This document shows positions 24,359 through 32,000 of a stretch of 64,000 nt of DNA, one piece after another. This stretch comes from Streptomyces sp. A 4/2 (lineage in GTDB: Bacteria > Actinomycetota > Actinomycetes > Streptomycetales > Streptomycetaceae), in assembly GCF_940670765.1 (NCBI RefSeq), contig NZ_CALNVW010000034.1, positions 62,001 to 126,000 of the forward strand. Direction: 5' to 3'. Below the pieces are notes generated by a model. It had not been told where the DNA came from. It saw only the letters and a program-made list of their open reading frames with translations, and searched no databases. Position 1 is the first letter of the stretch. Each line of letters begins with the position of its first letter. The position numbers and the translations under genes were made by a program.

Positions 24359-25167
24359 GCGGGAACACAGCGTTGTTGAGTGCGGTACTCGCCGGGGCGA
24401 AGGCCGAGGGGCGCGCCGCGCTCATCGCCTATCTGCCGGCCGGATTCCCCACCGTCGACGGCGGGATCGCCGCCGTCAAGGCCGTCGTCGCGGGCGGCGC
24501 CGACATCGTCGAGGTGGGGCTGCCGCACAGCGACCCGGTCCTCGACGGACCCGTCATCCAGACCGCCGACGACATCGCGCTCAAGGGCGGGGTGAAGATC
24601 GCCGACGTCATGCGCACGGTGCGCGAGGCGTACGAGGCGACGGGCGCGCCGATCCTCGTCATGACGTACTGGAACCCCATCGACCGGTACGGCGTCGAGC
24701 GCTTCACCACCGAGCTCGCCGAGGCGGGCGGCGCCGGCTGCATCCTGCCGGACCTGCCGGTCCAGGAGTCCGCCCTGTGGCGCGAACACGCCACGAAGCG
24801 CGGTCTGGCGACCGTCTTCGTCGTCGCGCCGAGCAGCAAGGACGAGCGGCTGGCGACGATCACCGCAGCCGGGTCCGGCTTCGTCTACGCAGCCTCGCTG
24901 ATGGGCGTCACCGGCACCCGGACCTCGGTGGGCGAGCAGGCCCAGGAACTGGTGGAACGCACCCGCGCCACCAGCGACCTGCCGGTCTGTGTGGGCCTCG
25001 GGGTGTCCAACGCCGAACAGGCCGCGGAGGTCGCCGGGTTCGCCGACGGAGTGATCGTCGGATCCGCGTTCGTCAAGCGGATGCTGGACGCGGAGGACGA
25101 AGCCGCAGGTCTCGAAGGCGTACGCGAACTGGCGGGCGAACTGGCCAAGGGCGTACGCAGAAGCTGA
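24355..25167 (+). CDS. trpA: Tryptophan synthase alpha chain TrpA
   Basis: 270 residues. TIM barrel that releases indole from indole-3-glycerol phosphate for TrpB. Catalytic Glu53 is in ADIVEVGLPHSDP and Asp64 in VLDGPVIQTAD, matching E. coli Glu49 and Asp60. The active-site loop region (YAASLMGVTGTRTS) and phosphate site (CVGLGVSNAEQA, GVIVGSAFVK) are also seen. GTG 24355 overlaps the trpB stop (GTGA). A 14-bp stem terminator follows 28 bases after the stop. Confidence 0.97.
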   Translation: MSGNTALLSAVLAGAKAEGRAALIAYLPAGFPTVDGGIAAVKAVVAGGADIVEVGLPHSDPVLDGPVIQTADDIALKGGVKIADVMRTVREAYEATGAPILVMTYWNPIDRYGVERFTTELAEAGGAGCILPDLPVQESALWREHATKRGLATVFVVAPSSKDERLATITAAGSGFVYAASLMGVTGTRTSVGEQAQELVERTRATSDLPVCVGLGVSNAEQAAEVAGFADGVIVGSAFVKRMLDAEDEAAGLEGVRELAGELAKGVRRS

Positions 25168-25195
25168 CGCCGTCGCTCGTACGGGTGGAACTGGG

Positions 25196-25225
25196 ACCGG
25201 GGAGGCACGCTCGTGCCTCCCCGGT
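25196..25225 (+). terminator. Terminator of the trpCMBA operon
   Basis: Perfect inverted repeat ACCGGGGAGGCACG / CGTGCCTCCCCGGT followed by TTCGTT. It ends 14 bases before the start of the next gene, which argues against the alternative upstream start for that gene inside the hairpin (25213). Confidence 0.8.
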
Positions 25226-25239
25226 TCGTTGCTGCGGGT

Positions 25240-26061
25240 GTGAGCGAGAAGAACCGAGACGCGAAGAGGGCCGCCCGAGAGCGGCTCATCGAAGAGCGCG
25301 AGAAGCAGAAAGCCCGTGACCGGCGCAAGCGGGGAGTGATCGTCGGCGCTGCGGTGGTGGCCGTCCTGGCCGTGGCCACCGTGATCGGCGTGTTCGCGTC
25401 CCAGACGGGCAAGCACAGCAGCAGCGACAGCGCGAGCCCGGTCGTCGCGCCGAGCGGAGCGACCGGGAAGGACAGCCTGGCGGTCCCGGTGGGCGCGAGC
25501 GACGCGCCGTCCACGCTCACGGTCTGGGAGGACTTCCGGTGCCCGGCCTGCGGCCAGTTCGAGAACGGCTTCCGCAGCACCATCCACGAGTTGGAGAATT
25601 CGGGGCAGCTCAGGGTCGAGTACCACCTCGCCACGCTCATCGACACCAACATGGGCGGCTCGGGCTCGCTGCGCGCGGCCAACGCCGCCGCGTGCGCGCA
25701 GGATGCCGGAAAGTTCCCCCAGTACCACGACGTGCTCTACGAGAACCAGCCCGAGGAGACCCAGGACCCCTATGCCAAGAACAGCCAGTTGATCGCGCTC
25801 GCGGGCAAGGTCAAGGGGCTGACGACGGCCGCCTTCACCTCCTGCGTCAACAGCGGCAAGCACGACAGCTGGGTGAAGAAGTCCAACACGGCTTTCCAGC
25901 AGGGCGGTTTCAGCGGCACGCCGACCGTCCAGCTCAACGGCGAATCGGTCTTCCCGAAGAAGGGGAACGAGCAGATCTCGCCCGACAACCTGAAGAAGTG
26001 GGTCACCGAGGCGAACAAGGGCAAGAAGGCGGGCACGGTCTCGCCGACCCCCTCCGCCTGA
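25240..26061 (+). CDS. Membrane-anchored DsbA-like thioredoxin-fold protein
   Basis: 273 residues from GTG 25240. A highly charged cytosolic N terminus (EKNRDAKRAARERLIEEREK) precedes one membrane segment (GVIVGAAVVAVLAVATVIGV, residues 32-51). The rest faces outside. The extracellular domain has a CPAC redox motif at residues 101-104 (EDFRCPACGQF), the helical insertion, and the cis-Pro loop GFSGTPTVQLNG. It is probably a disulfide oxidoreductase acting on exported proteins. Placement before lgt fits a cell-envelope neighbourhood. A longer version starting at 25213 would begin inside the trp terminator. Confidence 0.87.
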   Translation: MSEKNRDAKRAARERLIEEREKQKARDRRKRGVIVGAAVVAVLAVATVIGVFASQTGKHSSSDSASPVVAPSGATGKDSLAVPVGASDAPSTLTVWEDFRCPACGQFENGFRSTIHELENSGQLRVEYHLATLIDTNMGGSGSLRAANAAACAQDAGKFPQYHDVLYENQPEETQDPYAKNSQLIALAGKVKGLTTAAFTSCVNSGKHDSWVKKSNTAFQQGGFSGTPTVQLNGESVFPKKGNEQISPDNLKKWVTEANKGKKAGTVSPTPSA

Positions 26062-26128
26062 CCGCCTCCGGGGCGGCCCTCCGGGGCCGGTCCCCGAGCC
26101 CGGTCCGGCGGGGCTCGTTACTCATACG

Positions 26129-26163
26129 TTGCCGGGTGGGTTGCCCGATGACCCGCCCGGCAA
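26129..26163 (+). terminator. Stem-loop between the thioredoxin-fold gene and lgt
   Basis: 13-bp stem (TTGCCGGGTGGGT / ACCCGCCCGGCAA, one G-T pair) with a 9-base loop. It probably terminates the preceding gene. It lies only 19 bases before lgt, and a -10-like TAGCGT (26166-26171) sits between them, so it could equally be an operator. Confidence 0.5.
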
Positions 26164-26181
26164 TGTAGCGTCGGCGATGCC

Positions 26182-27246
26182 ATGAACCTTGCCTACATCC
26201 CCAGTCCGTCGACCGGCGTGATCCATCTCGGACCGATCCCGCTGCGCGGCTATGCGTTCTGCATCATCATCGGTGTCTTCGTTGCCGTCTGGTACGGGAA
26301 CAAGCGCTGGGTCGCCCGGGGCGGCAGAGCCGGCACGGTGGCCGACATCGCCGTGTGGGCAGTGCCCTTCGGCCTGGTCGGCGGTCGGCTCTACCACGTC
26401 ATCACCGACTACGAGCTGTACTTCAGTCCGGGCCGGGACTGGGTCGACGCCTTCAAGATCTGGGAAGGCGGCCTCGGCATCTGGGGCGCGGTCGCGCTCG
26501 GCGCGGTCGGCGCCTGGATCGCCTGCCGCCGCCGGGGCATCCCGCTGCCGGCCTGGGCCGACACACTGGCCCCCGGGCTAGCCTTCGCGCAGGCGATCGG
26601 CCGCTGGGGCAACTGGTTCAACCAGGAGCTGTACGGCAAGCCGACGGACGTGCCCTGGGCGCTGAAGATCAGCGAGGGGACGAACCGGGTCGCCGGGACG
26701 TACCACCCGACCTTCCTCTACGAGTCGCTCTGGTGCGTCGGTGTCGCCCTGCTCGTCATCTGGGCCGACCGCCGCTTCAAGCTCGGACACGGGCGGGCGT
26801 TCGCGCTGTACGTCGCCGCGTACTGCGTGGGGCGCGGCTGGATCGAGTACATGCGGGTCGACGACGCGCACCACATCCTCGGACTGCGGCTCAACGACTG
26901 GACCGCGCTGATCATGTTCCTGCTGGCCACCACGTACTTCGTCGTCTCGGCGAAGCTCCGGCCGGGCCGTGAGGAGATCGTCGAGCCCGCCGCGGTGGCC
27001 GACGCCGAGAACGTGGCCGACACGGAGAGCGTGGCCGACGCCGAGGACGCCGCACCGGCCAAGGACGCTGCCGACGCCGAGGACGCCGCACCGGCCAAGG
27101 ACGCTGCCGGCACCGAGGACGCTGTGCACACCGAGGCCGCTGCCGACAGCGAGGACACGGCGGAGGCAGCGGACACCGCCGATGTGGTGGCCGCCGGAGC
27201 CGAGACCGGTGGGGGCGGCGCGGAAGCGAAGGCCGAGAAGGCCTGA
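26182..27246 (+). CDS. lgt: Prolipoprotein diacylglyceryl transferase Lgt with acidic C-terminal tail
   Basis: 354 residues. It transfers diacylglycerol from phosphatidylglycerol to the lipobox Cys of prolipoproteins, at the cytoplasmic membrane. Around seven membrane segments are visible. Motifs: LRGYAFCIIIGVFVAVW, IWEGGLGIWGAVALG, the Lgt signature GRWGNWFNQELYG, YHPTFLYESLW, and GRGWIEYMRVD. After residue 270 the family normally ends. Here about 80 residues follow of Ala/Asp/Glu-rich low-complexity sequence (units of ADAEDAAPAKDA). This tail is cytosolic by topology, absent from E. coli Lgt, and built on a DNA repeat. Confidence 0.95.
   Translation: MNLAYIPSPSTGVIHLGPIPLRGYAFCIIIGVFVAVWYGNKRWVARGGRAGTVADIAVWAVPFGLVGGRLYHVITDYELYFSPGRDWVDAFKIWEGGLGIWGAVALGAVGAWIACRRRGIPLPAWADTLAPGLAFAQAIGRWGNWFNQELYGKPTDVPWALKISEGTNRVAGTYHPTFLYESLWCVGVALLVIWADRRFKLGHGRAFALYVAAYCVGRGWIEYMRVDDAHHILGLRLNDWTALIMFLLATTYFVVSAKLRPGREEIVEPAAVADAENVADTESVADAEDAAPAKDAADAEDAAPAKDAAGTEDAVHTEAAADSEDTAEAADTADVVAAGAETGGGGAEAKAEKA
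27034..27105 (+). repeat. 36-bp exact tandem duplication within the lgt tail
   Basis: Two identical 36-base copies (27034-27069, 27070-27105), each encoding ADAEDAAPAKDA, flanked by diverged relatives (ADTESVADAEDA before; AGTEDAVHTEAA after). The period is a multiple of three, so copy number can change without a frameshift. Confidence 0.95.
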
Positions 27247-27266
27247 CACACCCCACGTAGCTGCGA

Positions 27267-27311
27267 CGCAGAGGGCCGCCCGGCCGTGCACGAGCCGGGC
27301 GGCCCTCTGCG
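27267..27311. terminator. Bidirectional terminator between lgt and the citE-like gene
   Basis: Perfect 18-bp stem (CGCAGAGGGCCGCCCGGC and its complement) with a 9-base loop, between convergent genes. It closes both the lgt transcript and the long leftward operon. Confidence 0.85.
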
Positions 27312-27341
27312 TTCTCCCCGCCGGGGCAGGACCGGCCCGCG

Positions 27342-28187
27342 TCAGGCGCTCTCCCGCCGGCCCGCCAGCTCCAGCGTGCGCCGCGCGCCCGCCACCACCG
27401 CCGCGTCCACGAAGCGCCCGTCCGGGAGCGCCAGCGCACCCTCGTCCGTGACCGCCGCCAGCACGATGTCCTCCGCCGCGCGGATCTCCGCCGGGGTGGG
27501 CAGATAGGCCTGCTCGATCACCGGCAGCTGCCGCGGATGGATCGCCGCGCGGCCCAGGAACCCGAGCGCCCGGCCCCGTTCGCAGGACGCGGCCAGCCCG
27601 TCCAGATCGCGTACGTCGGTGAACACCGACTGGGCGGGCGGGGCCAGGCCCGCCGCCCGCGCGGCCACCACCGCACGGCTGCGCGGCCAGGCCAGACCCG
27701 ACTCGTCCCGGATGCCCAGATCCGCCCTGAGGTCCGCCTCGCCCAGGGCCAGGCCGCGCACCGTGGGGGTCGCCGTGGCGATCTCGTAGGCCCGCTCCAC
27801 TCCCAGCGCCGACTCCAGAATCGGATACAGGGCCAGGCCGGACCGGCCTCCCGCCCCGGCCGCCCAGCGGGCCACCCGGCGTACGTCCGCCGCGCTGTTG
27901 GCCTTGGGCAGCCGCAGTCCGGCCAGGCCGGGGAGTCCGGCGACGGCGCGGACATCGGCCTCGGCGAGCGGGCCGTCCAGCGCGTTGATCCGGACATGGA
28001 CCGGGGTGGGCCCGGGGGCCACGTCGGCGAGCAACTCGACGGTGGCGTCCCGTGCGTACGCCTTGCGGTCCGGCGCGACCGCGTCCTCCAGGTCGACCAG
28101 CACCACATCGGCGCCGCTGAGCAGCGCCTTCGCCACCACCTCGGGCCGGTCACCCGGTACGTACAGCCAGGTCAGGGGCGTGTTCAT
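27342..28187 (-). CDS. CitE-like HpcH/HpaI aldolase (acyl-CoA lyase family)
   Basis: 281 residues. TIM barrel of the citrate lyase beta/CitE family, which cleaves or forms beta-hydroxyacyl-CoA such as citramalyl- or malyl-CoA. Motifs: LYVPGDRPEVVAKAL, VLVDLEDAVAPDRK with the Glu/Asp pair, VRINALDG, LRLPKANSAADV, LYPILESALGVE, GLALGEADLRADLG with the metal-binding Asp, and LGFLGRAAIHPRQL. Its ATG overlaps the CoA-transferase stop (ATGA). It is the last gene of the LacI-ABC-glycohydrolase operon, so it probably acts late in that catabolic route. The acyl-CoA substrate is unknown. Confidence 0.88.
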   Translation of the reverse strand: MNTPLTWLYVPGDRPEVVAKALLSGADVVLVDLEDAVAPDRKAYARDATVELLADVAPGPTPVHVRINALDGPLAEADVRAVAGLPGLAGLRLPKANSAADVRRVARWAAGAGGRSGLALYPILESALGVERAYEIATATPTVRGLALGEADLRADLGIRDESGLAWPRSRAVVAARAAGLAPPAQSVFTDVRDLDGLAASCERGRALGFLGRAAIHPRQLPVIEQAYLPTPAEIRAAEDIVLAAVTDEGALALPDGRFVDAAVVAGARRTLELAGRRESA

Positions 28188-29416
28188 CGGACCGCTCCGG
28201 ACGCGCGCAACCCGGCTATGTCGGAGGCCGCGAGACCGAGCCCGGACAGCACGTCATCGGTGTCGGCGCCGTGCGGCCGGCCCGCCCACCTGATGGCGCC
28301 CGGTGTCTCGGAGAGCCGGAAGAGGACGTTCTGCATCCGGATCGTGCCCAGCTCCTCGTCCGGCACCTCGGTGATCGTGCCCAGCGCGCGGTACTGCTCG
28401 TCCTCCATCACGTCCCCGATCTCGTAGACCGGCGCGATGGCCGCCTGTGCCTCCTCGAACGCCGCCACCACATCGGCCCTGTCGTGCCGGCCGATCCAGC
28501 TGCTGACCGCCTCGTCCAGCTCGTCGGCGTGCCGGGCGCGCTGCGCCCCGGAGGAGAACCACGGCTCGTCGATGAACTCGGGGCGTCCCACCAGCCGCAT
28601 CACCCGCTCCGCGATCGACTGCGCGGAGGTCGACACGGCGACCCACTTGCCGTCCCGGGTGCGGTAGGTGTTGCGCGGCGCGTTGTTGTTGGAGCGGTTG
28701 CCGGTGCGCGGCTGTACGTAGCCGAGCTGGTCGTACCAGAGCGGCTGCGGCCCCAGCACCGCCAGCATCGGCTCGATGATCGCCATGTCGACGACCTGCC
28801 CGCGCCCGGTGCGGTCCCGCCCCGACAGGGCCGCCATCACGGCGTACGCGGTGGAGAGCGCGGCGATCGAGTCGGCGAGGCCGAAGGGCGGCAGAGTCGG
28901 CGGCCCGTCCGGCTCGCCGGTCATCGCGGCGAAACCGCTCATGGCCTCGGCGAGCGTACCGAAGCCGGGACGCCGGGAGTACGGGCCGAACTGGCCGAAG
29001 CCGGTCACCCTGGCCAGCACCAGCCGCGGGTTCGCCGCCGACAGCTCCGCCCAGCCCAGATCCCACTTCTCCAGGGTGCCGGGACGGAAGTTCTCGATGA
29101 TCACGTCGGACTCGGCCGCCAGTTTGAGCAGCACCTCCCGACCGCCCGGCGACGAGAGATCGAGGGTGATGTTCCGCTTGTTCCTGCCCAGCAGTTTCCA
29201 CCACAGCCCGGTGCCGTTCTTGCTGGGACCGTGCCCGCGTGAGGGATCGGGTTTGCGGGGGTGTTCGACCTTGATGACGTCGGCGCCGAAGTCGCCGAGC
29301 ATCGTCGCGGCCAGCGGCCCCGCGAAGAGCGTGGCGAGATCGAGGACGCGCAGCCCCTCCAGGGGAGCGGGCCGCGGGGTGTCGGTCGGCAGGGTGTCGG
29401 TCGGGTCGTCGTTCAT
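28184..29416 (-). CDS. Class III (CaiB/BaiF) CoA-transferase
   Basis: 410 residues. Family III CoA-transferases move CoA between carboxylic acids through an Asp-linked intermediate. Motifs: LEGLRVLDLATLFAGPLAA, LGDFGADVIKVEHP, RNKRNITLDLSSPGGRE, IIENFRPGTLEKWDLG, RPGFGTLAEAMSG, and GQVVDMAIIEPM, where the nucleophilic Asp is expected upstream of VDMA. ATG 29416 overlaps the stop of the first glycohydrolase-family gene, and its own stop overlaps the citE start. The pairing with a CitE-like lyase suggests activation of an acid to its CoA ester, then C-C cleavage. Confidence 0.9.
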   Translation of the reverse strand: MNDDPTDTLPTDTPRPAPLEGLRVLDLATLFAGPLAATMLGDFGADVIKVEHPRKPDPSRGHGPSKNGTGLWWKLLGRNKRNITLDLSSPGGREVLLKLAAESDVIIENFRPGTLEKWDLGWAELSAANPRLVLARVTGFGQFGPYSRRPGFGTLAEAMSGFAAMTGEPDGPPTLPPFGLADSIAALSTAYAVMAALSGRDRTGRGQVVDMAIIEPMLAVLGPQPLWYDQLGYVQPRTGNRSNNNAPRNTYRTRDGKWVAVSTSAQSIAERVMRLVGRPEFIDEPWFSSGAQRARHADELDEAVSSWIGRHDRADVVAAFEEAQAAIAPVYEIGDVMEDEQYRALGTITEVPDEELGTIRMQNVLFRLSETPGAIRWAGRPHGADTDDVLSGLGLAASDIAGLRASGAVR

Positions 29417-30846
29417 CCGTCGTTCCTTACTCGCAGCGCGTGTCCCGGGAGTGGGTGCTCCGGTACGTGGCGCAGTGTGCGTTCGGCGAGTTCGTCGAAG
29501 CCGATGCCGTCCAGACCGCCGACCGTGGTCGCCAGCCGGTTCTTCAACGGCGCGGTCCAGCGCGCGGGCAGGGCCCGGGGGCCGCCCGCGAGCAGCCCGG
29601 CGACACTGCCCGCCGTCGCACCGTTCGAGTCGGTGTCCCAGCCACCGGACACCGCCCGGCAGACGGAGCCGGTGAAGTCCCCGTCGGCATGGGTCAGCGC
29701 GGCGGCCAGCAGCGCCGCGTTGGGCAGGACGTGCACCCAGTGGTGGTCGCCGTACGCGGCGTGCAGTTCGTCGACGACCGTCTCGAACCCCTCGGCGGTG
29801 CCCAGCGGTTCGGCGGTGGCCCGCTCGATGCCGAAGCGCACCGCGGCGGCGTACCGCGAGCGCGGCGGCACGACCGCGAGACCGGCCCGCAGACAGCTGT
29901 GCACGTCGCGGTCCCCGCCGGTGGCCGACGCGATCACCGCGGCGGCGAACATCTCGCCGTACACACCGTTCGCCGTATGGGTGAGCACCGCGTCCCGCCA
30001 GGCAGCCGCCGCGGCCCTCGCCGGATCGCCCGGATGCGTCCAGCCGAAGATGTCGGCCCTGATCTGCGCGCCGATCCACTCACGGAACGGATTGCGGTAC
30101 ACCGCCGTGTGCGGCGGCTCGATCCCGGAGAGCAGATTGCGGTACGCGACCCGCTCGGCGGTGAAGGTACGCCCCGCGGGCAGCTCGTCCAGCCACAGCT
30201 GCGCCACGTCGGCGGTGCTGAAGCCGGGCCCGTACCGGTCGAGCAACAGCAGCCCGAGCAGCGGGTAGTTGAGGTCGTCGTCCTCGGGCGCGCCGTCGAT
30301 GTTCTCGGCGAGCGAGGTGGGCCGCGAGCGGCGGTTCCAGGGGTGGGCCGCGGCGGTCTCCGGATCGAGACCCACCTCGGTGAACCAGGTGTCCAGCGGC
30401 CAGTTGCCGGTGGAGCGGGCGAGCGCCCTGATCCCGTCGAGCGGCAGTTTCTCGACCGGCTTGCCCAGCACACAGCCCGCCGCGCGGCCCAGCCAGGACG
30501 CTTCGAGGCGGGAGCGCAGCGCGTCCCGGTCCGGCGAAGTCACCGGCGGCGCGGGCCAGTCGGAGCACAGGGCCCTGATCGCGTCCAGGTCCGTGGGCTC
30601 GTCGGCGGCCGACGGGGCGTCCAGGCAGGCCAGTTCGTCGAGGATCTCCTCGGCGAGCACCCGCAGCGCGGGAGCGGTGGGCCCGGCCGAAGCCCCCGCC
30701 CGCTCGGGGGCCGGATGGCCGCCCGCAGCCGTCCAGCGCCGTTCGACCGCCGCGGCGTCCCGCCCGTCCTGAGCGGCCTGGCGCAGCTCGTGGCCCACCA
30801 GGTCCTCGGCCTGGACCCAGGTCAGCCGCACGGCACGGCCGGTCAT
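29413..30846 (-). CDS. ADP-ribosylglycohydrolase-family protein 1
   Basis: 477 residues, the longest of the four paralogues, with about 110 extra residues in front. The ARH core starts at SRLEASWLGRAAGCVLGKPVE. The first metal-binding acidic cluster is EDDDLNY at 188-194 (canonical TDDT is altered to DDD). The C-terminal metal motif GWDTDSNGATAGSVAGLL is intact (Asp404 and Asp406). The fold binds two Mg or Mn ions and hydrolyses N- or O-glycosidic bonds to ribose-like sugars. It overlaps its neighbours on both sides by ATGA. A catabolic glycosidase role is inferred from the ABC transporter context; removal of ADP-ribose from proteins is the alternative. Confidence 0.85.
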   Translation of the reverse strand: MTGRAVRLTWVQAEDLVGHELRQAAQDGRDAAAVERRWTAAGGHPAPERAGASAGPTAPALRVLAEEILDELACLDAPSAADEPTDLDAIRALCSDWPAPPVTSPDRDALRSRLEASWLGRAAGCVLGKPVEKLPLDGIRALARSTGNWPLDTWFTEVGLDPETAAAHPWNRRSRPTSLAENIDGAPEDDDLNYPLLGLLLLDRYGPGFSTADVAQLWLDELPAGRTFTAERVAYRNLLSGIEPPHTAVYRNPFREWIGAQIRADIFGWTHPGDPARAAAAAWRDAVLTHTANGVYGEMFAAAVIASATGGDRDVHSCLRAGLAVVPPRSRYAAAVRFGIERATAEPLGTAEGFETVVDELHAAYGDHHWVHVLPNAALLAAALTHADGDFTGSVCRAVSGGWDTDSNGATAGSVAGLLAGGPRALPARWTAPLKNRLATTVGGLDGIGFDELAERTLRHVPEHPLPGHALRVRNDG

Positions 30847-32000
30847 CGGGGCCTCGCGATGGCGTGGAACAGCGCCTCGTGCTCGCGGCGCCGCTCCAGA
30901 TCGTGGGCGAACACCTCACGGGTGACCGCCGCGAGCGCGGCGGCCGGGGCGTGCAGATCGAGGCGGCTCGCGGTGGCCACCTCGGTCGCCCACTCGGCGG
31001 GCACCGCACTCTCTCCGTACAGCGCACCGACGATCGCGCCGCTCATGGTGGCGATGGAGTCGCAGTCGCGGCCGTAGTTGACGGAACCCAGGACCGTCTC
31101 ACGGAAGTCTCCGCGGCCCGCGATCAGCATGCCGAGCGCCACCGGGAGCTCCTCGATGGAGTGCAGCCTCGACGGGCGGCGGGCACCCAGCGACGGCTTG
31201 CGGTACTCGGGGCCGACCGTGTCGAACGGGGCCACCGCCTCCCGCAGCGGCTTCAGCGCCGACTCGAACCCGTGGTGCCCGGCGGCGACTTCACAGACCG
31301 CCTCGATGGCCGAACGGGTGCCGTCCTTGGCCAGCGCGAGAACGTCCTCGACGACCGACTCGGGGTTGGCCCCCGGCTTGCAGGCGGCGGCGACCGCGGC
31401 GGCGAAGACCGCGGCGGCCTCCCGGCCGTAACTGGACTGGTGGGCGCCCGCGACGTCCAGCGCCTCGGCGTACGCCTGCGCCGGGCTGCCCGCGTTGACC
31501 AGACCGACCGGCGCCATGTACATCGCGGCGCCGCAGTTGACGATGTTGCCGACACCGGCCTCGCGCGGGTCGATGTGCCCGTAGTGCAGCCGCGCCACGA
31601 TCCACTTCTCGGCGAGGAAGATGCGCTGCAACGGCAGTGCCTCCGCCTCCAGTTCGGGGATCCAGCGGGGGGTGCCCATCAGATCGGGCACCAGGTGGTC
31701 GGCGACCGCGTACGCGTCCAGGTGGCCGCGCACCGTCTCGTAGACCCGGATCAGCGCATGGGTCATCAAGGTGTCGTCGGTCACGTGGCCGTCGCCCTTG
31801 TGGTACGGCGCGATGGGGCGGGCGGTCCGCCACTCCTCCTTGTAGAAGGGCTCCACGATGCCCTGGACGCGGCCGCCGTGCCGCTCGCTGATCGCCTCGG
31901 GTGTCCAGCCCTCCACCGGGCCGCCGAGGGCGTCCCCGACAGCCGCGCCGATCAGGGCGCCGGTGGTGCGGTCCTCCAGAGAGGGGATGGGCGCGGTCAT
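30843..32000 (-). CDS. ADP-ribosylglycohydrolase-family protein 2
   Basis: 385 residues from ATG 32000, which overlaps the stop of paralogue 3. All family motifs are intact. GALIGAAVGDALGGPVEGW is near the N terminus, the metal-binding TDDTLMT at 74-80, and YGRDCDSIATMSGAIVGAL with Asp312 and Asp314 at 310-328. HKGDGHVTDDT is preceded by Lys/Asp residues typical of this branch. This looks like a fully active enzyme. It is embedded in the operon with 4-base overlaps at both ends. Confidence 0.88.
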   Translation of the reverse strand: MTAPIPSLEDRTTGALIGAAVGDALGGPVEGWTPEAISERHGGRVQGIVEPFYKEEWRTARPIAPYHKGDGHVTDDTLMTHALIRVYETVRGHLDAYAVADHLVPDLMGTPRWIPELEAEALPLQRIFLAEKWIVARLHYGHIDPREAGVGNIVNCGAAMYMAPVGLVNAGSPAQAYAEALDVAGAHQSSYGREAAAVFAAAVAAACKPGANPESVVEDVLALAKDGTRSAIEAVCEVAAGHHGFESALKPLREAVAPFDTVGPEYRKPSLGARRPSRLHSIEELPVALGMLIAGRGDFRETVLGSVNYGRDCDSIATMSGAIVGALYGESAVPAEWATEVATASRLDLHAPAAALAAVTREVFAHDLERRREHEALFHAIARPR

